Shown: positions 1-5,496, counted from the stretch's first letter. The stretch is DNA of 6,330 nucleotides from Candidatus Woesearchaeota archaeon (GCA_030630695.1 DAOVMP010000028.1:1-6330), one strand, 5' to 3'. A program made the numbers and translations. Notes: generated by a model not told the origin, from the sequence alone.

Positions 1-1
1 A

Positions 2-358
2 CATATCGAAGGAGTAACACATATCTACAATTTTGACATACCAAAAGAACCAGGAGATTATATACATAGAATTGGCAGAACTGCTCGAGCTGGCAGGGAT
101 GGTGTTGTTATAAATATTCTAGCTTACAGAGATTATGACAGCTTTGCTAGATTAACAGACACTTATCGTGATTTTGATATTCGAAAAGAAGAAAGACCTT
201 ATCTAAAAGGAACTATTAAAGAAAAAAGCGATTTTTCTCAAAGACCTAATCGATTTAAACATAAAAAAAGTTTTCAAAGAGGACATAGTTCTGGACAAAG
301 AAAATCTTTTTCAAGGAATACTAGACCTTCTTCAAGGAATAGATCTAGGAGAAGATAA
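2..358 (+). CDS. DEAD-box RNA helicase, C-terminal part (5' end outside window)
   Basis: The visible 118 residues begin just before helicase motif V's end (IEGVTHIYNFDIP) and contain motif VI, HRIGRTARAGR, at about residues 22-32. This is the RecA2 domain signature of DEAD-box ATP-dependent RNA helicases, which unwind or remodel RNA in ribosome assembly or mRNA turnover. After RecA2 there is a low-complexity basic tail (from about residue 80) rich in Arg, Lys, Ser, Asn and Phe, with repeated SRN units and ending in RSRRR. Such tails usually give non-specific RNA binding. The N-terminal RecA1 domain lies left of the window, so the protein's full length is unknown. The stop is two bases before the next start, so the two genes are probably co-transcribed. 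The family is sure; the particular RNA target is not. Confidence 0.93.
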   Translation, partial: HIEGVTHIYNFDIPKEPGDYIHRIGRTARAGRDGVVINILAYRDYDSFARLTDTYRDFDIRKEERPYLKGTIKEKSDFSQRPNRFKHKKSFQRGHSSGQRKSFSRNTRPSSRNRSRRR

Positions 359-360
359 TA

Positions 361-1224
361 ATGGGTAAAATTGCGATTATTGGTGGATCCGGGTTTCTTG
401 GAAGTAAATTATTGGAGATACTAAGTGAAACATGTCCTGTAGTTGGAACATATAAAAGTAAAGAACAACCAGGATTGCATAAATTAGATATTACGGATAA
501 TAAAACTGTTGAAAATTTTATCAATAAAGAAAAACCAGATGTTGTGATTCATACTGCAGCAATGGCAGATCCTAATCTTTGTGAAGAAAACAAAGAAGTA
601 GCAACGAATATTAATTATATTGGAACCAAAAATGTTGTAGATGCATGCAGAAAGCAAGGCAGTAAACTAATATATATTTCGACTGTATATGTTTTTGATG
701 GAATTATTGGAAATTACCAAGAATCTGATCAATGTAACCCTATTAATTTTTATGGTAAAACAAAGTTACACGCAGAACAAGAAGCACTTAAATTAGCAGA
801 TCCTGTAATTCTTCGATTTGATATTGTTTATGGTTTTAATTCGGTGAAAAAAAATAATGGCTTTTTTTCAAAAATTATTCGCGGAAAAAACGCAGAAGTA
901 AATAGTGATCAAAAAAGGCAACCTTTGCTTGTAGATGATGTTTGTAATGCAATTAAAGTCATATTGGAACGTAATCATTCAGGAGTATATCATTTAGCAG
1001 GATCAGAAAATATAATTAAATATGAATTAGGCTTAGCTCTGGAAAGAATTGTTAGAAATAAATCAGAATTAATTCCTATTCCTGAAAAACAACAAATTGC
1101 AAGAAGACCAAAAGATGTTTCCCTGAATACATCGAAAGCTAAAAGTGGTGGAATTATGTTTCATTCTATTTCTGAAGGTGTTGAATTGATTAGAGAGCAG
1201 TACGAAGGTTCTTGTGCGCAATAG
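361..1224 (+). CDS. Extended SDR, RmlD-like NAD(P)-dependent sugar reductase
   Basis: A 287-residue short-chain dehydrogenase of the extended type, closest in pattern to dTDP-4-dehydrorhamnose reductase (RmlD). The N-terminal Rossmann motif GGSGFLG (residues 8-14) binds NAD(P). Asp43 in KLDITD lies after the third strand, HTAA follows the fourth, and the catalytic triad is visible as Ser/Thr in YISTVY (about 107-108) plus Tyr131 and Lys135 (YGKTK). The C-terminal RRPKDVSLNTSK resembles the RP-x4-L-x-TSK signature of RmlD proteins. Length is normal for the family (280-300). The ATG is preceded by GGAG at 348-351 with 9-nt spacing. No rhamnose or nucleotide-sugar genes are nearby. The true substrate is therefore uncertain, and a related role such as the MAT2B-like regulatory fold is possible. 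It probably shares a transcript with the helicase upstream. Confidence 0.88.
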   Translation: MGKIAIIGGSGFLGSKLLEILSETCPVVGTYKSKEQPGLHKLDITDNKTVENFINKEKPDVVIHTAAMADPNLCEENKEVATNINYIGTKNVVDACRKQGSKLIYISTVYVFDGIIGNYQESDQCNPINFYGKTKLHAEQEALKLADPVILRFDIVYGFNSVKKNNGFFSKIIRGKNAEVNSDQKRQPLLVDDVCNAIKVILERNHSGVYHLAGSENIIKYELGLALERIVRNKSELIPIPEKQQIARRPKDVSLNTSKAKSGGIMFHSISEGVELIREQYEGSCAQ

Positions 1225-1237
1225 TTTCATATGATAT

Positions 1238-1921
1238 TTATTTACCAAACTTTTCATGTCCTTCAACTATCTTAGCAACAGTACTTGCACTCTTTCTGCC
1301 GAAGATTGGGCCGTCTTTGACTTTGAAACCGAGTTCTCTTAGTTTATCTCTTACATGAGTTGCGCAGGAATAAGTTGCTAAGATTGAACCTGGTTTCATT
1401 ACATTTTTTATATCACTAAAGAATTCTTTAGTCCATAGTTCTGGGCATTTTTTCGGTGAAAACGGATCTAGGAAAACTGCGTGGAATTTTTCGTTTATAG
1501 TTTTAATCGAATCCCTTGCATCACCTAAGATTATTTTAATCTGAATATTGTTATCTATTATTAATAAATTAAATTTATCTAATTTTTGAATCAATTTATA
1601 CGACTTAAAAGGAGTTTTAATTTGTTTTATCAATTCAAATAAGTTTTCATCATTTTCTAGACCGATTATTCTTATTTTACAGTCAGGATTTACTTTTAAT
1701 GCTGCGTCAATTGCTGCTGCAGAATTATAACCAAGACCAAAACAAACATCTAAAATAGAAATATATCCTTTTTTAGCTAATACATTAATTAAGCAGGGCT
1801 CTACAAACTTAATCCTAGCTTCAGAAGCTGCTCCTGCCAAGCAATGATAGTCCTCATCAAACTTTTCGTTGTGAAAAGTCACTGAGCTGTCCTTTGTTAT
1901 TATTTGTTTCAATTTTAACAC
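1238..1921 (-). CDS. MnmC-type (DUF752) tRNA wobble-uridine methyltransferase, stand-alone
   Basis: A 227-residue SAM-dependent methyltransferase of the MnmC C-terminal-like family (PF05430). In bacteria this domain methylates 5-aminomethyl-(2-thio)uridine at tRNA position 34. Visible signatures are the N-terminal D-x-YH-x3-GA-x2-EAR segment (24-36), SAM motif I LDVCFGLGY (57-65), acidic Glu89 ending the second strand, LGDARDSI (132-139), the family-specific DPFSPKKCPELWTKEFF (152-168), ATYSCA (182-187) and FGRKS (207-211). The FAD oxidase domain of bacterial MnmC is absent, so this is the single-domain form. The start codon at 1921 is GTG with no clear ribosome binding site and overlaps the upstream helicase by 65 nt. 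A second GTG at 1882 has AAAGGA 7 nt upstream and would give 214 residues, but it drops the conserved-looking ITKDSS. The archaeal substrate is not established from sequence. Confidence 0.88.
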   Translation of the reverse strand: MLKLKQIITKDSSVTFHNEKFDEDYHCLAGAASEARIKFVEPCLINVLAKKGYISILDVCFGLGYNSAAAIDAALKVNPDCKIRIIGLENDENLFELIKQIKTPFKSYKLIQKLDKFNLLIIDNNIQIKIILGDARDSIKTINEKFHAVFLDPFSPKKCPELWTKEFFSDIKNVMKPGSILATYSCATHVRDKLRELGFKVKDGPIFGRKSASTVAKIVEGHEKFGK

Positions 1922-3377
1922 CTACTTGATCTAAAATATCTAATGCTAATTTCTTACTACCAATTATTTGTGCTAATAATTCTGGCTTTGCTTTTTTTAA
2001 ATCAGATAATTTCTTTAAATTAGCTCTGAAAAGCTTTCTTGCTCTAACCCGACCTACTTGTTTAAGTTTTAATAAAGGCAATAACTCTTCTTTAACACCA
2101 TATCTTAATCTATATTTTAATTTAATAATCTCTTTTAAAATATCCTGTTTTTGTTGAATTCTAGCAATTTCATAAGCAGCGTATAATAACCAATTAGCTG
2201 TTTCTATTTTCATTCTAGTAATTCCTGGACCAATATCATACTGATTCATTAAGTAATCATCGTCTTTTTCATTAATCCATTCATTTAACATCAAACTAGT
2301 TTTAAAAGAATTAAAATATTCATCATAATCTGGATCAAACATAGAGGGTTCATCAGTTAAAAAATACTGTTCGTATCTAGACATTTCTTCTTGAAAATCA
2401 TCGTATTCTTTTAATTTAACCCGTAATAATGGACGCATTTCTAACGTATTACAAACCAATTGCAGCAAAGCAATAGGTTTTATTTGATTAGATGCTTTTT
2501 CTAAATTAATTACAAACTGATTTGCAGTTAAAGGATCTATATATAGTTCTGTAATTCTCTTGCCTAAAACAGTAGCTCTAAACTTATTATCTGTAAATTG
2601 AATAAACTCCCAAGATTCTAATAATTTTAACATTTTATTAATAGTTATTTTTAATTGATTCATATCTTTGTATTGAAACGCCCAAAACGTTTTACTAAAG
2701 AAGTTGATTATTTGATCGTTGGTATTAATTACTTTAGTTGAAATTAAGGATAATAAATAAGTTCTTAAAACAGGTTCAACAGCCAATTTTGAATAAATCT
2801 CTTCTGGTTCACCATGAACGTATTTTTCAAACAATTCATCTTTTTGACCATCACTTGAAGAAACCAGAATAGCTTCGCCATATGTATCATAATTCGGTCT
2901 TCCTGCCCTGCCAGACATCTGCAAATATTCTAAAACAGGAATATTAACCATATCTCTATTGGTATATCTTTTCACATCTCTTATAATCGCTCTGAAAGCT
3001 GGCAAATCTAATCCTGCTGCTAATGTTGGAGTGCAGCAAATGATTTTAACTGTTCCTTTTCTGAAATTAGATTCAATCAAATCTTTCTGCTTAGCATGCA
3101 GGCTAGCATGATGAAAAGCAATGCCTTTTTCCAAGCAAATACCTAATCGTTTACACTGTCGAGTTGGCTTTGAAACTGCTTTTAATGATTGAGTTGATAA
3201 ATCTGTTAATTCTTTATTAGACTGTTTTAATTTCTTACTAATCTCTTCTGCACATTTTTCAGCCGATCTTTTAGTATTTACGAAAATTAGAGCTTGCTTA
3301 TTATTCTTTAGAGTATCCAGAGCTAAATTAGTTATAGAATCTGCATATTTCTTCTCTATTTTCAAAACTGAATTCAT
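1857..3377 (-). CDS. Hel308-like Ski2 helicase lacking the RecA1 domain (C-terminal two thirds)
   Basis: 506 residues that correspond to Hel308 from the second RecA domain onward. Motif IV (ALIFVNTKRSAEK, 29-41), AFHHASL (87-93), motif V (TPTLAAGLDLP, 116-126) and motif VI (QMSGRAGRP, 153-161) define RecA2. A winged-helix region (about 195-290, with YIDPLT at 279-284), the helical ratchet domain (about 290-410) and a helix-hairpin-helix end (VKEELLPLLKLKQVGRVRAR, 428-447) follow in Hel308 order. The Walker A, DExH and SAT motifs are missing; full Hel308 is about 700 residues, so almost exactly one RecA1 domain is lacking. No RecA1 sequence lies upstream, where the cupin gene sits. The ATG is 26 nt from the centre of a TATA box, which supports a genuine leaderless start rather than a sequencing break. 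Hel308 unwinds lagging strands at stalled forks; this half alone should not hydrolyse ATP. Confidence 0.9.
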   Translation of the reverse strand: MNSVLKIEKKYADSITNLALDTLKNNKQALIFVNTKRSAEKCAEEISKKLKQSNKELTDLSTQSLKAVSKPTRQCKRLGICLEKGIAFHHASLHAKQKDLIESNFRKGTVKIICCTPTLAAGLDLPAFRAIIRDVKRYTNRDMVNIPVLEYLQMSGRAGRPNYDTYGEAILVSSSDGQKDELFEKYVHGEPEEIYSKLAVEPVLRTYLLSLISTKVINTNDQIINFFSKTFWAFQYKDMNQLKITINKMLKLLESWEFIQFTDNKFRATVLGKRITELYIDPLTANQFVINLEKASNQIKPIALLQLVCNTLEMRPLLRVKLKEYDDFQEEMSRYEQYFLTDEPSMFDPDYDEYFNSFKTSLMLNEWINEKDDDYLMNQYDIGPGITRMKIETANWLLYAAYEIARIQQKQDILKEIIKLKYRLRYGVKEELLPLLKLKQVGRVRARKLFRANLKKLSDLKKAKPELLAQIIGSKKLALDILDQVGVKIETNNNKGQLSDFSQRKV

Positions 3378-3397
3378 TATATATACTAACTATAGAG

Positions 3398-3407
3398 TAT
3401 TTATATA
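3398..3407 (-). promoter_or_regulatory. TATA box for the Hel308-like gene
   Basis: The minus strand reads TATATAAATA, centred about 26 nt before the ATG at 3377. That spacing puts transcription initiation at or next to the start codon, so the mRNA is probably leaderless. No Shine-Dalgarno sequence is seen between the box and the ATG, which agrees. Confidence 0.7.
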
Positions 3408-3440
3408 GGTTGTGGAGGGTTGAGCAGTGGGTTAAGAAAT

Positions 3441-3794
3441 CTATTCACTTAATATCTCATCTTCTTCTGCCCAAGGAGGACAGCATATAACTAGTAGTTC
3501 TGCATCTTGTTCACTTGATTTCCAAGCTTTGTGCTTAGTATGAGGATAAATCATTACTAATTCACCTTCTTCTAATTTTTCTTTTTTACCATCAATTTCC
3601 ATCTCAATAGATCCTTTTAATACATAATAACATTCTGTTAATTCTTTATGATAATGTTCTTGAGTTTTATCTTTAACAGTTACATGGCAAAAATCCATAT
3701 CTTTGAAATCTTCTTTTGTAGTTAAATTTCTTAGAATTCCACAAGTAATCTCTTTAGGAGTTGCATTTTTGACTTTTTTTATTGTATATGGCAT
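3441..3794 (-). CDS. Small single-domain cupin protein
   Basis: 117 residues forming one cupin beta-barrel. Cupin motif 1 is EHYHKELTECYYVLKG, giving likely metal ligands His47, His49 and Glu54 and the closing Gly61. Motif 2 is GELVMIYPHTKH, with Gly77, Pro84 and ligand His88. All four usual metal ligands are present, so a metal-bound enzyme or small-molecule sensor is plausible; the substrate cannot be read from sequence. Met at 3794 is chosen as the start because GGTGA lies 5 nt upstream and the cupin fold begins just after it. The frame stays open for 49 more codons to 3941, but that extension reads through a partial tRNA copy and hairpins and is unlikely to be protein. A TATTTAAAT at 3806-3814 is too close to the ATG to serve it at the normal distance. 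Confidence 0.85.
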   Translation of the reverse strand: MPYTIKKVKNATPKEITCGILRNLTTKEDFKDMDFCHVTVKDKTQEHYHKELTECYYVLKGSIEMEIDGKKEKLEEGELVMIYPHTKHKAWKSSEQDAELLVICCPPWAEEDEILSE

Positions 3795-3819
3795 TGTTTT
3801 CACCGATTTAAATAGGAAT

Positions 3820-3840
3820 GGGCCTGCGGAGATTTGGAAC
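3820..3840 (-). repeat. Partial copy of the tRNA-Ile 3' end (att-like direct repeat)
   Basis: Positions 3820-3836 are identical over 17 bases to 3955-3971, the acceptor 3' strand and half of the T arm of tRNA-Ile. One extra G at 3837 is followed by a further matching AAC. The copy is in the same orientation, 135 bp away, and stops in the middle of the T arm, so no tRNA can form. Integrases that target tRNA 3' ends leave repeats of this kind, but no integrase lies between them. Confidence 0.7.
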
Positions 3841-3842
3841 CA

Positions 3843-3951
3843 AACTTTTACAAAGTTCTCAAAAAACTTGTTTTTTGGAACCCCAAAAATGCTTTGCATT
3901 TTTGATGGTTTGATCAAAATTGGTCCATTAAGCGCAGGCACTTAATGGCCC
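3843..3951. repeat. Cluster of five short inverted repeats between cupin and tRNA-Ile
   Basis: Back-to-back palindromes fill this stretch. They are AACTTT/AAAGTT (3843-3857, loop 3), CAAAAAAC/GTTTTTTG (3860-3877, loop 2 or 4), CAAAAATGC/GCATTTTTG (3884-3904, loop 3), TTTGATCAAA (3909-3918), and CCATTAAG/CTTAATGG (3925-3948, loop 8, extended by two GC pairs across one mismatch to 3922-3951). TTTGGAACC occurs twice, at 3833-3841 and 3874-3882. No protein is supported here. Confidence 0.7.
3922..3951 (-). terminator. Possible terminator of tRNA-Ile
   Basis: This hairpin starts 3 nt past the tRNA-Ile 3' end on the minus strand. It has an 8-bp perfect stem, two more GC pairs across a T/C mismatch and an 8-nt loop, and is followed by AATTTT. 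Archaeal termination depends mainly on the T run, so the hairpin's role is uncertain; it may instead protect or mark the tRNA end. Confidence 0.35.
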
Positions 3952-3953
3952 TA

Positions 3954-4027
3954 TGGGCCTGCGGAGATTTGAACTCCGGACCTCACGATTATCAGTCGTG
4001 CGCTCTACCAGGCTAAGCCACAGGCCC
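3954..4027 (-). tRNA. tRNA-Ile (anticodon GAU)
   Basis: A complete cloverleaf with acceptor GGGCCTG/CAGGCCC (7 bp), D arm GCTT...GAGC with AGCCTGGT in the loop, anticodon stem CACGA/TCGTG around loop CTGATAA (anticodon GAT), variable AGGTC, and T arm CGGAG-TTCAAAT-CTCCG. The discriminator is A. CCA is not encoded (ATAG follows), so it must be added after transcription. There is no intron. GAU reads AUC and AUU; a separate tRNA with modified CAU would be needed for AUA. Its 3' end is duplicated at 3820-3840. Confidence 0.96.
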
Positions 4028-4052
4028 AATTAGTATAGATTAAAATATGCCG

Positions 4053-4062
4053 TTTTATAAAA
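4053..4062 (-). promoter_or_regulatory. TATA box for tRNA-Ile
   Basis: TTTTATAAAA lies 26-35 nt upstream of the mature tRNA 5' end at 4027, the normal archaeal position. The box is a perfect palindrome and so could in principle also fire rightward toward the homing endonuclease leader. Confidence 0.65.
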
Positions 4063-4138
4063 GTTATGGTTACATCTGCTTGAGCCACTGGACATATATG
4101 CGTGAAACATAAAAATAATAAAACCGTCAAATTCTCTG

Positions 4139-4226
4139 AAAAGAGGACACGCAGAACAGCTAAATAATGCTTTTCGGTCTAGCGACGCGAAAATCAATTA
4201 TGCAGTTCTGCTTAACGTCCTCTTTT
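4139..4226 (+). ncRNA. Long nested hairpin, possible structured RNA or leader element
   Basis: An 88-nt imperfect hairpin built from stacked helices: AAAAGAGGAC with GTCCTCTTTT (4139-4148/4217-4226), GCAGAAC with GTTCTGC (4151-4157/4205-4211), ATAAT with ATTAT (4164-4168/4197-4201), then TTTTCG with CGAAAA (4171-4176/4188-4193) capped by GTC/GAC around a TAGC loop. About 31 pairs form, with small asymmetric internal loops. An A/T-rich TATA-like stretch centred near 4113 would place a plus-strand start at its base. I do not recognise the family; the strand is a guess because the fold is near-symmetric. It could be a small RNA, an untranslated leader of the homing endonuclease, or a DNA recognition element of a mobile cassette. 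Confidence 0.45.
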
Positions 4227-4236
4227 CCGGAAAAAA

Positions 4237-4267
4237 TGAGATTTCCTAATAAACCGAGGAAATCTCA
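4237..4267 (+). promoter_or_regulatory. Perfect 11-bp leader hairpin before the homing endonuclease
   Basis: TGAGATTTCCT (4237-4247) and AGGAAATCTCA (4257-4267) pair perfectly around a 9-nt loop, ending 18 nt before the Shine-Dalgarno GGAG (4286-4289). The sequence TGAGATTT recurs at 4277-4284, just before the GGAG. The right arm can therefore pair either with the left arm or with this later copy, giving two mutually exclusive folds. This could tune translation or act as a terminator; neither is shown by sequence alone. Confidence 0.45.
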
Positions 4268-4296
4268 GCATTTGATTGAGATTTTGGAGCGAGAAA

Positions 4297-5100
4297 ATGG
4301 AGTGTGAAAAGGAGAAAAAAATTGATTTATCTAAGGTATTATTCAGTAAAAATGATCTAAAATCTAATATAAGAGTTCCAGAGTATTTAGATACTAATTT
4401 AGCATATTTGTTGGGCATACAAGTAGGTGATGGATATCTTAAAAAGACAGTAAGAACGGGAAAAGTAGATTATTTAATGTCTTATGATGGTAATTTACTT
4501 AATGAGTTTGATTGGTACAATACTATTTTGCGTAGGTTATTCAAAGATCTCTTTAATAAAGAGGTTAAAGTTAGAAAAACAACAACCGGAACAGTTAAGA
4601 TATATTTTAGATCAAAGGGCATTTTTACTTTTTTACATGAAGTGTGTGGTATTTCTCAAAGTCCTAAAACTAATATTGGAATTCCAGATATAATAACTAA
4701 TTCTTCTCTAGAAATAAAAAGAGCTTTTTTAAGAGGATTAGCAGATACTGATTTTAGTTTAAATTTTAAGACGAGAAAAGGTATCGATTATCCTGTTATT
4801 GATTTTCACACAAGTTGTAAAACCTTACATGAATTAATAATTCTTCTTTTAAAAGAATTAGGTTTTAAATTTCATGCAGGAAATGCATTTAAGAAAAGAT
4901 TGGATAAAGAGCATATTGTTTATTATGTATATATTTCTGGCAGACATCAACTTGATAAATGGATGAATGATGTTGGCTTTGGATCCTTTAATCATATTAC
5001 GAGATATGATGTATGGAAAAAATTAGGATACCTTCCTTCTAAAACGAATATTACACAAAGATATGAATTATTGAAAATGAACGCCCCCGGCAGGATTTGA
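4297..5100 (+). CDS. Free-standing LAGLIDADG homing endonuclease
   Basis: 267 residues with two LAGLIDADG helices, so probably an active monomer with pseudo-twofold symmetry. The first is LAYLLGIQVGDGYL (35-48; acid Asp45). The second is FLRGLADTDFSL (134-145; acid Asp142), where the usual final Gly is Phe. Such enzymes cut long asymmetric DNA sites to copy themselves into empty alleles. No intein splicing blocks and no surrounding split host gene are present, so it is free-standing. ATG 4297 has GGAG 7 nt upstream (4286-4289); a TTG at 4276 in the same frame is less likely. Its last six codons and stop (5083-5100) lie in the 3' end of the opposing tRNA-Asn gene, suggesting the reading frame was closed by insertion next to that tRNA. 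A long structured leader precedes it. Confidence 0.88.
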   Translation: MECEKEKKIDLSKVLFSKNDLKSNIRVPEYLDTNLAYLLGIQVGDGYLKKTVRTGKVDYLMSYDGNLLNEFDWYNTILRRLFKDLFNKEVKVRKTTTGTVKIYFRSKGIFTFLHEVCGISQSPKTNIGIPDIITNSSLEIKRAFLRGLADTDFSLNFKTRKGIDYPVIDFHTSCKTLHELIILLLKELGFKFHAGNAFKKRLDKEHIVYYVYISGRHQLDKWMNDVGFGSFNHITRYDVWKKLGYLPSKTNITQRYELLKMNAPGRI

Positions 5101-5168
5101 ACCTGCGACCGCGCGGTCTCTGTAGAAGACTATAACAGCCGCGCGCTCCACCATTAAGCTACAGGGGC
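5082..5168 (-). tRNA. tRNA-Asn (anticodon GUU) with a 15-nt intron
   Basis: Acceptor GCCCCTG/CGGGGGC (one G-T pair), D arm GCTT...GAGC, T arm GCAGG-TTCAAAT-CCTGC and discriminator G, as expected for Asn. The anticodon stem CGCGG/CCGCG encloses 22 nt instead of 7. Removing TAGTCTTCTACAGAG gives the loop CTGTTAA with anticodon GTT and an intron at 37/38. The precursor folds as an archaeal BHB: a 4-bp central helix CTGT/ACAG flanked by 3-nt bulges TAT and AGA. Cleavage after the second base of each bulge gives exactly these exon ends. No CCA is encoded. The 3' end overlaps the homing endonuclease stop region by 19 nt. Confidence 0.95.
5113..5127 (-). other. tRNA-Asn intron (15 nt, BHB-spliced)
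   Basis: The minus-strand intron TAGTCTTCTACAGAG lies between tRNA positions 37 and 38. The internal hairpin beyond the BHB is only AG/CT with a TCTT loop, so this is close to the minimum length that the tRNA splicing endonuclease motif allows. Confidence 0.8.
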
Positions 5169-5192
5169 ACATTAGATAGAATGTTAAGAGGG

Positions 5193-5201
5193 ATTTAAAA
5201 A
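5193..5201 (-). promoter_or_regulatory. TATA box for tRNA-Asn
   Basis: The minus strand reads TTTTTAAAT, centred about 29 nt upstream of the tRNA-Asn 5' end at 5168. It is arranged back to back with a nearly identical box for the divergent dph2 fragment. Confidence 0.6.
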
Positions 5202-5208
5202 GGTTATC

Positions 5209-5217
5209 TTTTTAAAT
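5209..5217 (+). promoter_or_regulatory. TATA box for the dph2 fragment
   Basis: TTTTTAAAT is centred 26 nt before the ATG at 5239, the spacing expected for a leaderless archaeal transcript. No Shine-Dalgarno motif is seen between them. Confidence 0.6.
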
Positions 5218-5238
5218 TAGTCTATATTAAACTATAAT

Positions 5239-5496
5239 ATGGAATACGACTTGGAGTTAGACAAGGCAATACAGAAAATAAATAGAACTCAAGCCAAAAC
5301 AGTAGTTATACAACTGCCAGATGGACTTAAGCCTAAGGCTGGAGAGATTGCTAAGGAACTAGAGAGTAAAACATCTGCACAGATTTCAATATGGCTAGGA
5401 AGCTGTTATGGAGCATGTGATATACCTAAAATTGAGGCAGATTTACTAATTCAGTGGGGGCATTCTGAATGGCAAAAGAATACATTATCACAATAA
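5239..5496 (+). pseudogene. dph2: Truncated diphthamide synthase Dph2, N-terminal domain only
   Basis: The 85 residues match the start of archaeal Dph2, the radical-SAM-like iron-sulfur enzyme that moves the 3-amino-3-carboxypropyl group of SAM onto the EF2 histidine. Visible signatures are the N-terminal YDLELDKAI, VVIQLPDGLKP (22-32), GSCYGACD (54-61) with the first cluster-type cysteine, and ADLLIQWGHSEW (67-78). Archaeal Dph2 is normally about 340 residues with three similar domains, each giving one cluster cysteine. Here the reading frame ends after the first domain, shortly beyond the conserved GHS, and no other frame continues the protein. The end overlaps the next gene by 28 nt. The promoter is intact, so a short peptide may still be made, but it cannot be a complete synthase unless the rest is encoded elsewhere. 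Confidence 0.8.

Noticed and set aside
1069..1266. Minus-strand frame opposite the end of the reductase
   Set aside because: Antisense to the conserved RmlD-like C-terminus, without motif or promoter.
3378..3440. Missing RecA1 half of Hel308 hidden by a frameshift
   Set aside because: Only 63 bp separate the helicase from the cupin stop, and no frame nearby contains Walker A or DExH motifs.
3795..3941. 49-codon N-terminal extension of the cupin
   Set aside because: The extension translates the tRNA fragment and palindromes; the Met at 3794 has a Shine-Dalgarno motif and starts the fold.
3703..3945. Open plus-strand frame opposite the cupin
   Set aside because: It is antisense to the conserved cupin gene and then runs through the partial tRNA copy and hairpins; no family motif and no ribosome binding site.
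4139..4226. Box H/ACA or box C/D guide RNA
   Set aside because: No convincing kink-turn, ACA end at the right distance, or paired C and D boxes on either strand.
4212..4418. Minus-strand frame of 68 codons over the endonuclease leader
   Set aside because: It overlaps the hairpin and the start of the endonuclease on the other strand and has no recognisable protein features.
4297..5100. Intein or intron-encoded endonuclease
   Set aside because: No intein splicing blocks and no split host gene or rRNA exon around it; it reads as free-standing.
5082..5168. Reading the tRNA at 5082-5168 as tRNA-Arg(UCU)
   Set aside because: TCT occurs in the enlarged loop but belongs to the intron; splicing at the BHB gives GTT, and G73 and the anticodon arm agree with Asn.
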